Positions 36,244 through 48,538 are shown, numbered from the stretch's first letter. The stretch: 64,000 nucleotides of DNA from Darksidea phi (GCA_030770425.1 JASJFT010000127.1:62001-126000); one strand, 5' to 3'. Numbers and translations: made by a program. Notes: generated from the sequence alone by a model not told the origin.

Positions 36244-39200
36244 ATGTTTCCCGACACCGCCCACTCGCTCTACTGGCCTCCCCATGTCGCCCGCTACAAC
36301 ATGGAGGCCCTCGTCTTCCTGTCCTCCGGCTGGATGAAAACGGCCTGCGTGCTGCTCGCCCTCTTCTGGTGCGTCGTCCATGCTGCAGACGTGCTGGATG
36401 AAAACTGACGCTGCGCGCGCAGGGTGGCATTCCGCGCCTACCGCGTGCTCTCCAAGCCCGTCGATGAGCTCGTCAATCTCCTCGGCCTCGAAGTCCCCGT
36501 TGCGCCGCTGGTGTCGCTCGCCGGCATCAAGGCAGATGGCGTGCTGCTGCACTGGAAACCGCCCGACCAGCGGGCTTCGGTGGTCAAATATGTCATACGC
36601 ATCAACGGCATCGACAGTAGGTTGTGCCGCCGAGGTCCTCAAGCAATACTCACGCGCTACAGTCGGCGATGTCTCGCCCCAAGAAACGTCCGTCACCATC
36701 GAGAACCTGCAGCCAGACCATCACTACGTGATTCGCATAGTCACCCTGAATACCGCCAACTTCCAGGCGCCGAGCGTCCCCATACGTATGCGAACACTCC
36801 CCGCCGAGTCTGAGCAATTCTACGGTGCTGCACCGCAAAAGGAGCTCCCAGAGGGAGCACAGGATGACGACTACACCCCGACACCCATTATCCGACCGAA
36901 CAAGAACCTCCTCGATGTCATGGTCCCGCCCATTGCTGCGCCCGCGGCCATGACCCGAGAGCACAGCAACAGCATCTCACGCACACGCCGTTCGGAGCCA
37001 GGGAGGCGGAATTCTCCAGCGTCACAAACCTTAGAACAGGCCCGCTCTGCCCAAGAGGTGGCCGACTCCATGGAGACCATAAAGCAGTTGACAGCAAAGC
37101 TCGACAGTCTCCGACGGGAGCTTGACGACATGGACAGGCAGATTCAGGACGAGGAAGAAGAGTTCTACACGCAGAAGGTGATATTGATGGAGAAGCGCGA
37201 CGAAAAAAAGGCCGCATTGAAAGAGAAAGAGGACGCTAGTCGGGACCTTAGGAAGGAAGTGGCAACCTTGGAACGCGCAAATGCGTCCGCTCAAACCCGG
37301 AAGACGCAGCAGGAGAGGCTGCTTCGCCAGAAACAAACGGAGAGGAAGAAGGTGAAGGATGACGTGGCACGCTGGGCACACGAGGCGAGCGAACTCCGAG
37401 TTGCTGCAGAGCGCATTCAGCAGGAGCGAAGAGAATACGAAAGCTTGTCCGAAACGCGCATCAAGGAGTTGAAGGACAAATATGCCGAAGAGATCCAGAG
37501 AAACAAGAGCCTCGAAGAGGTGATTCGTGAGAAAGGCACTCAGATCAAAGCTCTTGAAGAGGAGAGAAAGATGCTGGAAGACGGCGATGAGGCAGGCGAC
37601 ACCCAGGATGGGACCGATAATGTCGACGCCGATGAGGAGAGAAGGTGGGCCGAAACCTTCAACAACCTTCAGAAACGATATACTGAAGCGTGGGCGCTCT
37701 TCGCAGAGGCCGAACGTGTCCATCAGGAAACTTCTGCACAGCTCCAGTTCCTACAACAGCGCCGCATGAGCCAGCCGCAACTGATGTCGGGGCTGGCACA
37801 GGAATTCGTGCCCCAGAGAAGAACGAGCCCACGGTCTCGGCCTCTCAGCATGCGCGAACCCTTGATGTCTGCGGCACCTGGTGGCTTTGTTCACTCGTCA
37901 GCAGCCCCGTTCAACAGTGGCATGCCAACCAGCTCACCCCCGTTCCAAACTGTGACCCCTTACTTCAATCCTGCCAATGGAATGGCCTTGCCTCCTCCAA
38001 GTGCGCACAAAATGTCCTTCTCTCAAGCGGAGATTGAGAGCCTGACCGGAGGAGGGCCGATGAGTCCTACAGCAGGTGCTTTGCTGCCTTCGGGCCTGTT
38101 TGGCGATGATACTGGCTGGACTGATAACGAAGATGAGGACGACCCAGGGCCGCCACTAGACCCATCACCAAACCTACGCCACATTCTGCCCGGCCTCGGG
38201 GCCCCTGGTACGTTAGAGCAGGTTCAAAGCCCGAGCTCGCCCGTGTCAGTGCACAGCCGCCCTCCCAGTACTTTCGCGAGCCCAAAAGATAGTGTCGGTC
38301 AACTAGGCTACTATCCATCGAACGAGAACGGCCTCGATAGCGACCGGCGCTCCATAGTGTCAACATCCAGCTCATTCAAGAACCCGCAAACTACCCGGTT
38401 TGGCGGCTTGTTCGGGCTGAGTAGACAGCGTGGTAAGACCTTCGACCAGGGGCCTCCGCTAGGCACACTGAAAGCATCCCAAAGCCAGTCTTTGCCACGG
38501 CAGGAACATGGAGACTTGGATCCTACCGGATCATCACGACGACGAGGTAGCCATTCCGGGAGCGCATGGTACAACGCTTTCATGCCCGCAAAGACGCAGC
38601 CTGCGGAGTCATCTACCAGTCCCAACCATGTTGCCACGCGAAAGCGAGGCTTCAACATGTTTGGTGCAAAAGCTGATCCTTGGCTGACATCTGCACTAGG
38701 GCTTGAGAGGCCGTCATCTCCGCGTCAAGGGTCGATGAACGCTGGGGACTCTAATGCTCTACCAAGGCCGTCTACTGAAAGCCAGACCCGTTTTGGATGG
38801 AATGTCGATGCGTTCAATTCCCGGAGCAGCCCACTCGCAGTAGACTGGAACATCAACAACACGAACACGTCATCCTGGTCAAGATTACCCTCGCGTCGAC
38901 CCTCGATTCAGCACGCCTCATCCGGTAGTCTGTTGAACGAGAATCTACTACATGGTGATATTCCAGACTTTCCGTCAACAACTCGCTCTCCTACCCAGGC
39001 GCCCATCGGAACACGGCCGCAATCTTCGGCGTCGTTCTTACCGCCGACAGGACAAATACCTCCCACGCCGCCCAAGCAACTTAACCCAGCAGCGCCGCAG
39101 TTCAAAAGTATCTTCACACGCGAAGACAAAGCCGAAAGGGCCAAGAGAGCAGCGGAAAAGGCAGCGGAGAAGGAAGCCAGAAAGGCGGAAAAGAAGGAAG

Positions 39201-39787
39201 AAAAGAAGGCCAAAGCAGACAAACCCCCTCGGAAAGGAAAGGAGGTGGCGCTTCCTTCTGACGTAGTGGCCCATGACTATGGCAGAGAAGCTAGCTCGCC
39301 TGTAGACCCACGCGCCTCTAGGGACGGACGGTCAATATCCACTGCGGACATATCAGATGCTTCGCCACGAGAGTCGCTGGAGAGATCCATATCGCAGACT
39401 ACGTCGGAGTCGCAGCCTCATGGCTCGCTGGGCTCCGTTGGCAAAGAATCGTTCATGCAAAAGCTTTCGCGCAAGAGCAGCACCAGCCAGTTTCTCCAAT
39501 TCGGCAAAGGAAAAAGCTTTCTCCATTCGAAGAAGTCCAGCGAGGTGGTAACCCCGGATGAGACTGATGAAGACGCGGGTAGCTTCATAGCTCGGGGTGT
39601 CGATAGCCAGGGACAAAGCCCATCACTTGGAACCCCAAAAGACAAGAGCAGTGCTCTGAGTTGGAGCAGCATCAAGAGAATAGGCAAGAGGGGCGACAAG
39701 ACGCCTAGCCTACACGAAAGTATCGCTAGTGAAGCCACGGGCGACGAAGACGAAGAATGCGCCGAAGGGGTCAAGAGTGCTGCGTAG
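36244..39787 (+). CDS. Membrane-anchored fibronectin-III / coiled-coil protein (conserved fungal, unnamed)
   Basis: Exons 36244-36368, 36423-36616 and 36663-39787 give 1147 residues. A hydrophobic segment (WMKTACVLLALFWVAFRAY, residues about 30-48) is completed exactly at the first splice (TG|G). A conserved block PVDELVNLLGLEVP comes next, then one fibronectin type III domain (about 65-150) read through the second splice as INGIDIGDVSPQ...TIENLQPDHHYVIRI. Residues about 229-475 form a long coiled coil, followed by about 600 Ser/Pro/Gly-rich residues and a Lys/Glu/Ala helix (ERAKRAAEKAAEKEARKAEK, near 930). I recognise this as a conserved Pezizomycotina architecture without an assigned function. 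The topology suggests one anchor with a large cytosolic part, but that is inference. Start: ATG 36244 in good context; ATG 36301 is possible. Confidence 0.8.
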
Positions 39788-40079
39788 CCCAAACACGAAG
39801 TTGTCCACGACGTGATTTCTAGCTTCAGAGGAAGGTTTTGGATAGCATGGCGAAGGCGTTGTAATTAGAAAATTCATAAACCACTTACTTGCCCATGTTG
39901 ATATTCTCAGTTGCGATAAGACAATACTGTTTCACATGCGAACGATTTCGATGTTCGTTCAGCCTTGCCAAGACCGTGAAGCTCGGAGGTCCGCTCGCAA
40001 GCGCGTTGCACCGCGAACCTGAAAGAACCTCCACTCCACTTGCCCGCGCAACCACTCGACGTCACCAACCAACGCAAAA

Positions 40080-40898
40080 ATGGCTTCACCAGCCGCCGAA
40101 AACATGCCTAATGGCATTTCCACTCCCCCAACAACAGCTTCCGCCTCCGGCGCGCCAAACCCAAGCCCACCCACCGCATCCTCAACGCAACCGAACACGC
40201 AAAACTCGCAGCAATTAAACGGCACCAGCGCACCCGTCCCGATGAATCCCTCCTTGCCATCGACCTCACTTCAAGACACAGGTCTATCGAGGAGACCTCG
40301 CGATGCTAGACTGATACATTTGATCCTGGCTAATATGGGCGTACACGCCTACACCGAGCGCGTCCCCCTCCAGCTCCTCGACTTTGCTTACCGCTACACC
40401 TCGGGCATCCTCTCCGACGCCATCGCTTACGAGCCCCCCGCTCACGTACACACGTCCTCGAAGAAAGCAAAGATAGAAGACGATAGCATATCACTCAATG
40501 CGCTTCGCACGGCCGTCGGTGCGCGCGCAGCGCAACAGTTCAATCCTACCTTGCCGAAAGAGTTCATGAGCGAGGTCGCCGCGGAGAGGAATCGGGTCGC
40601 GCTGCCGAGGGTCGAGAGAGAGTATGGCGTTAGGTTGCCGCCTGAGCGCTATTGCTTTACGGGTGTGGGTTGGACCATCAAGGAGAGCTGGGAGGAGGAG
40701 GTTGATGTCGCGGATGAAAGTATGGATTCGAGCGCCGAGCTCGGAGGTGCGGGCGGCGGTGTTGGCGTCGGTGGACCAGTTGGGGGGGCGGATGCGGATA
40801 CGCTTATGGGTGGGTTGGAGGAGGAGGAAGAGGTGGATAATGATGAGTTTGAGGATGCTATGGGTATGGGTGCGGATCAGAGTATGACGAATGGCTGA
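40080..40898 (+). CDS. TAF9: TFIID/SAGA subunit TAF9
   Basis: A single exon of 272 residues. A Pro/Ser/Thr-rich N-terminus (1-70) leads into the TAF9 histone fold (about 72-152): RPRDARLIHLILANMGVHAY, RVPLQLLDFAYRYTSGILSD and SISLNALRTAVGARAAQQF. A conserved post-fold segment follows (LPRVEREYGVRLPPERYCF then TGVGW), and an acidic tail rich in Gly and Glu. TAF9 pairs with TAF6 in TFIID and SAGA. The insertion HVHTSSKKAKIEDD between histone-fold helices 2 and 3 is common in filamentous fungi. The start is the first ATG in the frame. Confidence 0.95.
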   Translation: MASPAAENMPNGISTPPTTASASGAPNPSPPTASSTQPNTQNSQQLNGTSAPVPMNPSLPSTSLQDTGLSRRPRDARLIHLILANMGVHAYTERVPLQLLDFAYRYTSGILSDAIAYEPPAHVHTSSKKAKIEDDSISLNALRTAVGARAAQQFNPTLPKEFMSEVAAERNRVALPRVEREYGVRLPPERYCFTGVGWTIKESWEEEVDVADESMDSSAELGGAGGGVGVGGPVGGADADTLMGGLEEEEEVDNDEFEDAMGMGADQSMTNG

Positions 40899-41341
40899 GC
40901 TGTGTCCACGAGCACGAGTGGGTGTGAGACGAGTTGAAAATCGAGGCGAAATGGGATTGCAGCGATAGTACAGGAGTACATTTTCTCGGTCGGCGTTGTG
41001 TGGCGTACAGTCATAGCATTTCCGTGGCGTTTGGGTGCTTCTACTGAGGGGGAAAATACCTGAGCTGAATTTCTTTTATTTTACCTACCCTGCCATGCGT
41101 CTAGGAAGTAGACGCTGGTAGGAACTTGCTATATCATACAGTTGTGCTACCTCTTCGCATGCAATTCTTACATGTATTCGTACACAACGAGGCCGCTGAA
41201 TCGTAGATGTCTACGGCATAAACTGCGGAATGAACCAACTATCCATGAACGCCATGCAATGCGCAATACATACCAACCTCCAACATCCTCTCCTCAGCAC
41301 AACACTCCTCCAACACCTCTACACCCCTTCCCAACCCCATA
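40899..41341. other. Convergent 3' ends of TAF9 and CMC1
   Basis: 443 bp, tail to tail. Plus-strand frames at 41142-41598 are shadows of CMC1. Nothing else is seen. Confidence 0.5.
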
Positions 41342-41910
41342 CTACCTCCGCACCTCGTCGTCAGCAACCTCGGCCCTCCTCCCCTGCAACTTCCCCTGCT
41401 CATCCAAATTCCACCACTCCTTATGTTTCCGTCTCCCCTCCTCAATCTTGCGCTCCATCTCCTCTCGCGCGCGCTTGCGCTCCCCAGCTAACAGGAACCA
41501 CTCGGCACGCGCCTTGTCCAGCTCGTCCTGACCCTGATATCGTATCATGCAGCTGTTCATGGCGAGTTTTTGGGGCCGGCACGCGAATACCATGGTGAAT
41601 GTGCGGCCGGTTGCGCAGGCGGCGAAGGCTGGGGACACGCGCGGATGGGGTTAGCTTGGTGGGGAGGAGGCGAGGCGCTTGGGTGGTAGGTACCTTTTAT
41701 TTCCTCTGCGCATTTGTCTCGCACGTTCTTGTAGTATAGATCGCGGACTTGTTGTTCTTGTGGTGCGGAGAGGGGTGTGGGGTTTGAAGGGAGTTTTTGA
41801 ATGGGGGTGCTGGGTGGGGCGGGTAGAGAGGGGTCGGATGGGGTGGCCATGGCCATGGCGCTCTTGTTAGGCACGGAGGAGGGTAGGGAGGGGGAGTGGG
41901 CGGTGCTCAA
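41342..41910 (-). CDS. CMC1: Twin-CX9C cytochrome c oxidase assembly protein
   Basis: Exons 41694-41910 and 41342-41628 (intron 65 nt, CTAAC branch) give 167 residues. The splice joins the first CX9C helix: Cys67-AEEIKAFAA-Cys77, then Cys89-RPQKLAMNS-Cys99, followed by the family's ELDKARAEWF. The spacing and the C(R)...MN.C signature identify a Cmc1-type mitochondrial intermembrane-space protein (PF08583), imported by Mia40 and acting in copper delivery and complex IV assembly. The protein has a Pro/Ser-rich N-terminal extension of about 50 residues when started at 41910. An internal ATG (41850, MATPSDPS) would shorten it by 20. The C-terminal helix is highly charged (ERKRAREEMERKIEEGRRK). 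Confidence 0.85.
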
Positions 41911-42368
41911 TGGATGGGTGAGTTGCTTTGCGGAGCTTCGGTGGTGAGAGGTTGATTGTGGTTCGGAGTGGGTCGGATTCGGAGTGAGATGGGATGGGGC
42001 TAGCTGGATTGGGATGGGAGTTGGACGACTTCTCGTCTTATCGTTCGATCTGTATTGGTCTCCATCGCATCGATCTCATGTACATGTAGTATTGTTTCAT
42101 TCATTGACGGTCTCTAGGCCGCCATGAGTGAGCGTCCCTGTAGCAATCGCCCCTGCCCATCATGAGCTCCTTACAGTATGGGAGACATCGCGCATTCCCT
42201 CGTTCGCCCTCACCTACTGCATTCTCTCCAGTCCAAAATGGTCCTTTTTTCTCGTCTAGTTCCTTCTCGACATTAACTTTCGCGCTCTCTTCATTCCTTT
42301 CGCTGCATCCCCGCCGTCGTCTTCTCCTAATCTCAACCTTCGTCGCCGGACTCATCCTAACCGCCATC
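41911..42368. promoter_or_regulatory. Divergent promoter region, CMC1 / metallophosphoesterase
   Basis: 458 bp between outward-facing starts. A plus-strand frame is open from 42162, but the signal-peptide-bearing start at 42369 is preferred. No specific element was identified. Confidence 0.4.
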
Positions 42369-43940
42369 ATGAAGCGCGAGTCCTTCCTCTGGTTGCTCAC
42401 TGCCACGGCGGGCGCTACTCCCCTCGTCGGCTACAACCAAGGCTCCAAGTTTGATTATCCGGGTCTGAGATTCGATTTCGACCGCCAATTCCGCATCACC
42501 GTATTCGGCGACCTACACCTCGGAGACAAGGCCCGCCCCAACACGGACGAGAAGACCATCGGCGTAATAAACAGCGTGCTCGACTCGGAATCAGGAACTG
42601 ATCTCGTGGTGCTGAACGGCGATCTGACGTCTTGCGAGTGGATCGGCCCGGAAGAAGTCAACGGCGTTCTTGACCGGATCCTCGATCCGCTTATCGGACG
42701 AAAGATGCCGTTTGCTGTTTCGTTTGGGAACCATGATATGAGTACGACGTGCAATACGCGGCGCATGGCGGAGCATATCTGGGAGAAGGGGAATGCTGGT
42801 GCAAAGCAACTTACGTGGACGACGTCGAGTGTTGACGGTGAATATAATGATGTCGGTACGAGCAACTACTATGTACCGATCTACTCGATGGGCGGAGGTG
42901 GGAATCCCGAGCTTAAAATGATTCTGTGGTTCTTCGATAGCAAGGGTGGGAGGCAGTATCAACCAGGAGGTAACGATGTGCCGGTGTCAGATTGGGTAGA
43001 CCAGAAGGTAAGCTACCTCTACCCACACAAAACATAAGACAGTATGTTGATATGCCAGGTCGTTTCCTGGTTCACGCTCACGCGCAACCAAATCCAAGCA
43101 GACCACGGTGGCAAGGCGGTCCCCAGTCTAGCTTTCGTCCACATCCCACCATCCGTGACCTACGCCTTCCAAAAGAGCGGCCAACGCACAGCAACTACGG
43201 AACCGGGCCTGAACGAGGAAGTCATCGGCGCGCAGGCTGACGGCGACGCTGGTACTGATTTTCCTTTCATGCAAGCACTGGTTGAGACGCAGGGATTGAT
43301 GGCTGTATTCTCAGGCCACGATCATGCTATAGACTGGTACTACTCCACTCCCTCTCTTCATAATTCTACCACTAAACTGAACTCTGCCAGGTGCATGAAA
43401 TGGTCCGCAACAAAAGCCATACCATCCATCACCCCTGCAACCGGCAACAACATGCATCTCTGCTTCGGGCGCCACGCGGGCTACGGCGGATACAGCGACT
43501 GGATGCGCGGCGGCCGCCACATCGTCATCGAGGAAGACCAGCTCGGTCAAAACGTCCTCGAAACATGGATCCGTCTTGAAGACGGCACCATCTCAGGCCA
43601 CGTCACGCTTAACTCGACATACAGCTCTGACCAATACCCTCCTGTGGAGAAAAAAAAGAGTCCGACATTTGTGGCGGGAGTGTCGGCTCATAATGTTTCT
43701 ACGGCGAAGACTACGAGTAGTAAGGCCACGAAGACGACTTCTTCTAGTAAGCACGTAGGTACGACGAGTAGGAGGACGACGGGAATGGCCAGTATCTCGA
43801 AACCGACGATGGCATTGAAGCAGACGGGTTTGTCGACATCGACAAGGATGTCTAAGGCGACGACGAAGCCGAAGCCGACATTTACGGTACTGTCTAAACC
43901 GATTAGCAAAATCTCGCCCCAGACCACTTCGAGGATATAG
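42369..43940 (+). CDS. Secreted calcineurin-like metallophosphoesterase
   Basis: Exons 42369-43007, 43059-43336 and 43391-43940 give 488 residues. The N-terminus MKRESFLWLLTATAGATPL looks like a signal peptide. The metal-binding motifs appear in order: VFGDLHLGD (Asp48, His50), LNGDLTS, SFGNHD and FSGHDHAIDWCMKW, the last read across intron 2. This is the PAP29/Dcr2-like branch of PF00149. The C-terminal 90 residues are Ser/Thr/Lys-rich (many STSSKATKT-type runs), suggesting O-glycosylation or wall attachment. Intron 2 (54 nt, GTACTA..CCAG) is a multiple of three without a stop, so retention would insert 18 residues in the active-site motif. The substrate is unknown. The frame is open upstream to 42162, but starting there would lose the signal peptide position. 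Confidence 0.88.
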
Positions 43941-44500
43941 GCTATGGCTGTGATATAGCATTCTGCGCGGTTTTATACGAGCTCAGCATTATATTGTATA
44001 TGATGCGAGGAATTAGGTAGAGGGATATCGCGCCGTTATATACCTAGAGCCCTGGCCATTTCGTGGAAACGTCCCATGGCTGCTGGTCTAGACGACCTGA
44101 GGCAGTACGCGACAATCGTGTGTCTGAAGGGCCACCGCACCCGTTCACGCTGTCGAACGCGCGAATTGTGTAAAATATGATCGCTTTTATGTAATTTAGG
44201 CAGAGGGCTGTACCTGTTTGTGTAATTTTTGGATTTTAGCTTTATACCCCCTGTGTGTTAAAAACAATAGCATGACTTTAGAGATAAGAGGGAATAATCT
44301 GGATAGGTTAAGGGTTGCTGTACCTTTCACTTCAAAGTCGGTTGATAAAGGCTCGTGGTGCAATACGCTAGAGAGAAATGGAAAAATACATACCATCCCG
44401 ACCTATCCAAGGGCTCTCTATACTGGTGCAACACACACGCACATCCTAGACACCACCAAACCACAACCCACTTAAAGTCCATTCTCAAACGTCCACGTCC
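43941..44500. other. Convergent 3' ends, phosphoesterase and MFS transporter
   Basis: 560 bp, tail to tail. No gene is seen. Confidence 0.5.
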
Positions 44501-47500
44501 CTACCAACTTCCCCCCTGATGCCAATCATCTCTCTTCCTCCTCTCCGCGCCACCAATCAAAAAGTTCAATTTCCGAATCTCCGTCCACCTACTCAGCGCC
44601 CCTAACTCAAGCACACTCATCCTGCGCATTTTCCCAGACGGATTCCCAATAACAACAGCTTTCCAATCACTCCCCCTACCCTTGGCCTCCAACTCTTTAA
44701 ACTCGTCCCACGCCGCCGTATCGCGTCTAGTGCCAAATGTATGGTTGGGAATGACCTGCACGGATTGGAAGCGCCACAGCACGAGTGTGAGCAGGATGGT
44801 GAGGAAGAGGAGGATCCCGGCCGTTACGCCCGTGGAGGCTTGGGCGCCGATGCGGCGTGTCATTATACCGCCGACGAGCGTGGCAACTGCAGCGCCGATG
44901 TAGGATAGTGTCTGCGCGACGAAGATACCCGCGCTGACGCGGGGAAAAGATGAGTAATTTGTGCGGCGACGGCGGTCCTGAACAGCCATTGATTGGAGGC
45001 GATGACGCGTATTGACACCTGGTTGGAGGTCGCAGGTATCAAAGGTTTCCATGATGAGACCGTGGCACTCGGCGATGGCAAGTATAGAGAGAAATCCGAC
45101 CGCACCCGCGAAGACGATGGGAACCATGTAGGGTTTTGGCCGTCCCGCTGAGGAGACGGTGTATGCGATGCCCATTAAAGGGAGCGTGAGGGTGAAGAGA
45201 ATGCGCCGGACGAGGTGTGACGACCAGCTGACTTGCTTTTGAAACGTCATGCTGTCTGTTCTGAAGCCCTTTTTACGTTCGCGAGAGAAGATGCCAGCCT
45301 TTGTGAGGGGGATGGCAAGGAAGGCGCCAATGGCGATAGAAAGGACGCCTAGGCCGACGTACTCGGGTTGCCATTTGTAGTCTCGGGATAACAGAGCGCC
45401 TAGGAGAACTATGACGAGTACGATTTGTGCGTAGATCCAGCCGAGATAGAAAGACAGGACGAGGAAGCCAGGCTGGCATAACATCATGGTCGAAAGTTTC
45501 ATGCCGGCCCAAACTTCTTCGAACCAGTATTTTGGTCCTTCGGTCGAGATGTGCAGTTTGATCTCACCACGAGCGACGCGCCGAGTGATGTAGTTTTCGT
45601 CGCGGTCGTAGACTTCAGTGACGGAGCGGCGGTAGGCAGAGCGCCGTGTTTCGGGTGCCATGACGTTGAGGACAAGGGCGAAGGCTAGGATCATGATGCA
45701 GATGTAGAAGCCCCAGTCTGGCGTGAGCGACTTGATGATCGCGGCGCCGATCTGGAAGCCTACGGCGAGCGAGCCGATAGAGCACCACGACCATATTCCC
45801 AGCCACATGCCCATTCCTCCTCCATGTTTCCTTACATCGCTCGGAACAGTGAACTCTTGATGCGGATGTTTACTTTGCAGCGAAGCACCGAACAGGTCGA
45901 ACAGTATGCTGATGAAGTTTACGTTTGCGAAACCCAGAACGACCCCAGAAAAAGCGCGAGAGACGAGGAGCCCGGTTCGGAAAGCGGCGTTTTTGGGGGA
46001 TCGTTTTGCACTGACGACGAGGGCTTGGGGAAATTGGAGAGGCATGGCCAGTGCGAGGGCTGCGAGAATGTAGGGTTTACGGCCATGCAGGAGGGGGAGG
46101 GGCCACGAGATGAAGGTCGAGATAGCGAGACCAGCGTAGAGGCTGAATTGTGTGAGTTGCTGACGATCCTAGTAAGAGGAGATGGACTTACACAGCGTTG
46201 CCAATGATTACATGGTGGCGCTCGTCAGCCAGCATGTACTGGATGCGAGGAACCTCTCCCGCCTGACTTCTATTAGATAGTACAGTAGACTCTTGGGCAC
46301 AGAGTACTTACATAGATGCCTACGATGATACCCAGCAGAGCAGTATTGATACAAGCAATCGCTGCAGTCAGACGCTTCTTGCCAGTCCTCCAGTTCCTGG
46401 CAATAGGTTGCCTTCGATGATGCCGACGAAGGCTAAACGTATGGTGATGGGCCTGATCGCGGACGTGGAGCTCGGTGCCATATCTTTTGATGCCATTCGG
46501 CTTACCAGCAGCTCCCAAATCTTCCTCATCGAAAGAAGCGTCGAGACTGCCGAGGCCCGAAGACCTTTGTCGCCGACGTGACCGTCTTCGTGAGGACCTT
46601 GAGCGGTCGGTATCGCTTCGCCAACTTCGGCGATGGCGACGTCGTCTGGCACCTGGCTCTGAGCCACTGGTTCTACGACGGCGTGAGCGGCCGCGGGAAT
46701 AGTCTCGGGTTGGCCGAAGAACAAAATCAACGTGGTCTCGTGGCGCGGTTTGCACTGGATCTGGAGGAAGAAGACGAAGATCGCTACGGGAGCTAAAGCG
46801 AGACCGTCCCCGAGAGTCCTCTCTGGCCGAAGAAGACAGCGAGGTGGTAGCTATATCTTTCGCTTCATTGTTGGTATTCCGATAGGCCCAATCGATTGCT
46901 TCTGAACCTTTGCGTTCGACATTGCGTGCTTTAGCTGATGGGGATGATTCTGGATCTCCTAGATTGCTGTTCCGCACGGGTGCAATAAAGGACGGACTGC
47001 CTGAGCTCTCGGACGACTCTGAAGAGAAGTCTGTAACTTCCTCAGATGAGCCAGACGCTTCAAGAGGAGAGGACGTTGTCATCAAATGCAGTGCCGGGTC
47101 ATTTGATGCTTCTTGGACCGCATTCCTTGCATCCTCAATGATATCGTATATCTCCTCCATTTGGCGTGGATCGGATGTGTCTTCTGCGGTAACAGCAGCT
47201 TCTTGAACTAGGTCTTCTAGCCCCTCGATCGCATTACTGAGCCTTCTCGAACTTACACGTTCGAAAGTGCTAGGTTTCGGCACTGGCTGCGTAGGCGACA
47301 TCTGAACCGACTTGATGATCCTCGGTGGAGATGCCATGTAGGCGTTGCGCTGAACGGGTCGAATCACGGAGTCTGGGGTCTCGACGCGCTCAAGATGATC
47401 CGGGACTGGGGCTAAGCTCTCTGCTCTCGGGCGTGTTTGCTCGAAGGGGTCTTCTGGTTCTTCAGCGGGCACTATGGAAAGTCTCTTTTTCGGCTCGTGT

Positions 47501-48030
47501 GCCACAGCTGACAAGCGGCGAGACGCAACCTCTCTCAACGGGGACGGCGCAGAACATACAGTTGACACACGGCGGGTAGCAGATGCGCGAGCCCTCGTTA
47601 CGGGGTTGCTAGCGCTGGTAGAGGAAATACGGCGTTCAGTCGCAGTCATGGTAGATTGTCGGCGCCCAGGAGGAGAGCGGATTGACCGATTCGTTGCCTC
47701 CGTGTCTGATGTAGGATGTCTCGAGAGAGGTGATATAGAGACAGTAGATCGAATATTCGGCGAACGCTTTAGAGATGGAGAAGTTGCAACCCTGGATGTT
47801 ACGCTGGCCTTGCGGGCTGGGGGTGAGGTTTCGGCGATCGGGGACGACGCCAATGAGGACTTGCCATCGAGCCAGGGAAGCCTCTTCTTCGTTGTGCGAG
47901 CTTGGAACTTTTTAGGTGGTGTTGTGCGAACCCGGGGCACCGCTTCATGCTCGTTGCTCCCAGCCATCGCTTCATTGCCAGCAGCAGATGGAAGCATCGA
48001 GCTTGTTGTGGAGCGATGCTGGTGATGCAA
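44501..48030 (-). CDS. MFS transporter with long Ser/Arg-rich cytosolic N-terminus
   Basis: Exons on the minus strand: 46312-48030, 46192-46262 and 44501-46142 (two 49-nt introns), giving 1143 residues. The protein runs straight across both introns: TGKKRLTAAIACINTALLGI then IVGIY | AGEVPRIQYMLADERHHVIIGNAV | LYAGLAISTFISWPLPLLHGRKPY. It therefore joins what look like two separate genes. LLHGRKPY is the MFS loop 2-3 signature. About ten further hydrophobic segments follow, for example AGILLFLTILLTLVLW. Residues 1-550 are disordered, rich in Ser/Arg/Pro, with an SR/RRR cluster (SRSSRRRSRRRQRSSG) just before the first helix. The substrate is unknown. The N-terminal part suggests phosphorylation-dependent control. 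The start could also be at a downstream Met (47997). Drug:H+ antiporter-like and sugar-transporter-like families are both possible. Confidence 0.85.
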
Positions 48031-48538
48031 CTTCCGGTGTATTACTCCTAGCTCTCAAATGTGGCTCGTGTGCGGAGCGGATCGTGCAAAGTGTAGACGA
48101 CTGCGCGAGTATGGCGGTAATCAGACGGACCGGTGTGTGCGATGAATTGATGAGAGACCGGAAGAATTAGGAGACGACCAGCTTCGTGTCGGTGACGTGT
48201 TATGGAAGAGAATGATGAAGGAGAGGCGCTTGAGAAGAAGCTGGCCGCAAGAGGAGTCAAATGAAGGGGTAAGGGATATGGGAGGTATGAATGGAGTAGT
48301 GTTGCAGATTGAAGAGGCGAGATTTCCTGGAATGATGTTGTCGTATATCGTCCCGGGCCGTCTGCTCTTTCCTTTTTTGCGTGTTGCTCTAGGCCGCACC
48401 TGCCGGATCACTAATTAGCGTCGCATTTGCAGGCATAAACTTGAGAACATAGCCCAGATGCTTGTGGCCTGAGTGCTTTATTTATTCAATGCTGTAAGTC
48501 TACGCAGCCTTCTTGTCTAATGCACCTTACGCAGCCAC
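48031..48538. other. Intergenic, upstream of the MFS gene
   Basis: 508 bp between the amidase stop and the MFS start, both on the minus strand. It holds the MFS promoter. No gene is seen. Confidence 0.5.

Noticed and set aside
46273..48030. A separate disordered protein gene
   Set aside because: A 49-nt intron with proper ends joins its last helix to the MFS sequence, and the membrane protein would otherwise lack its first helix.
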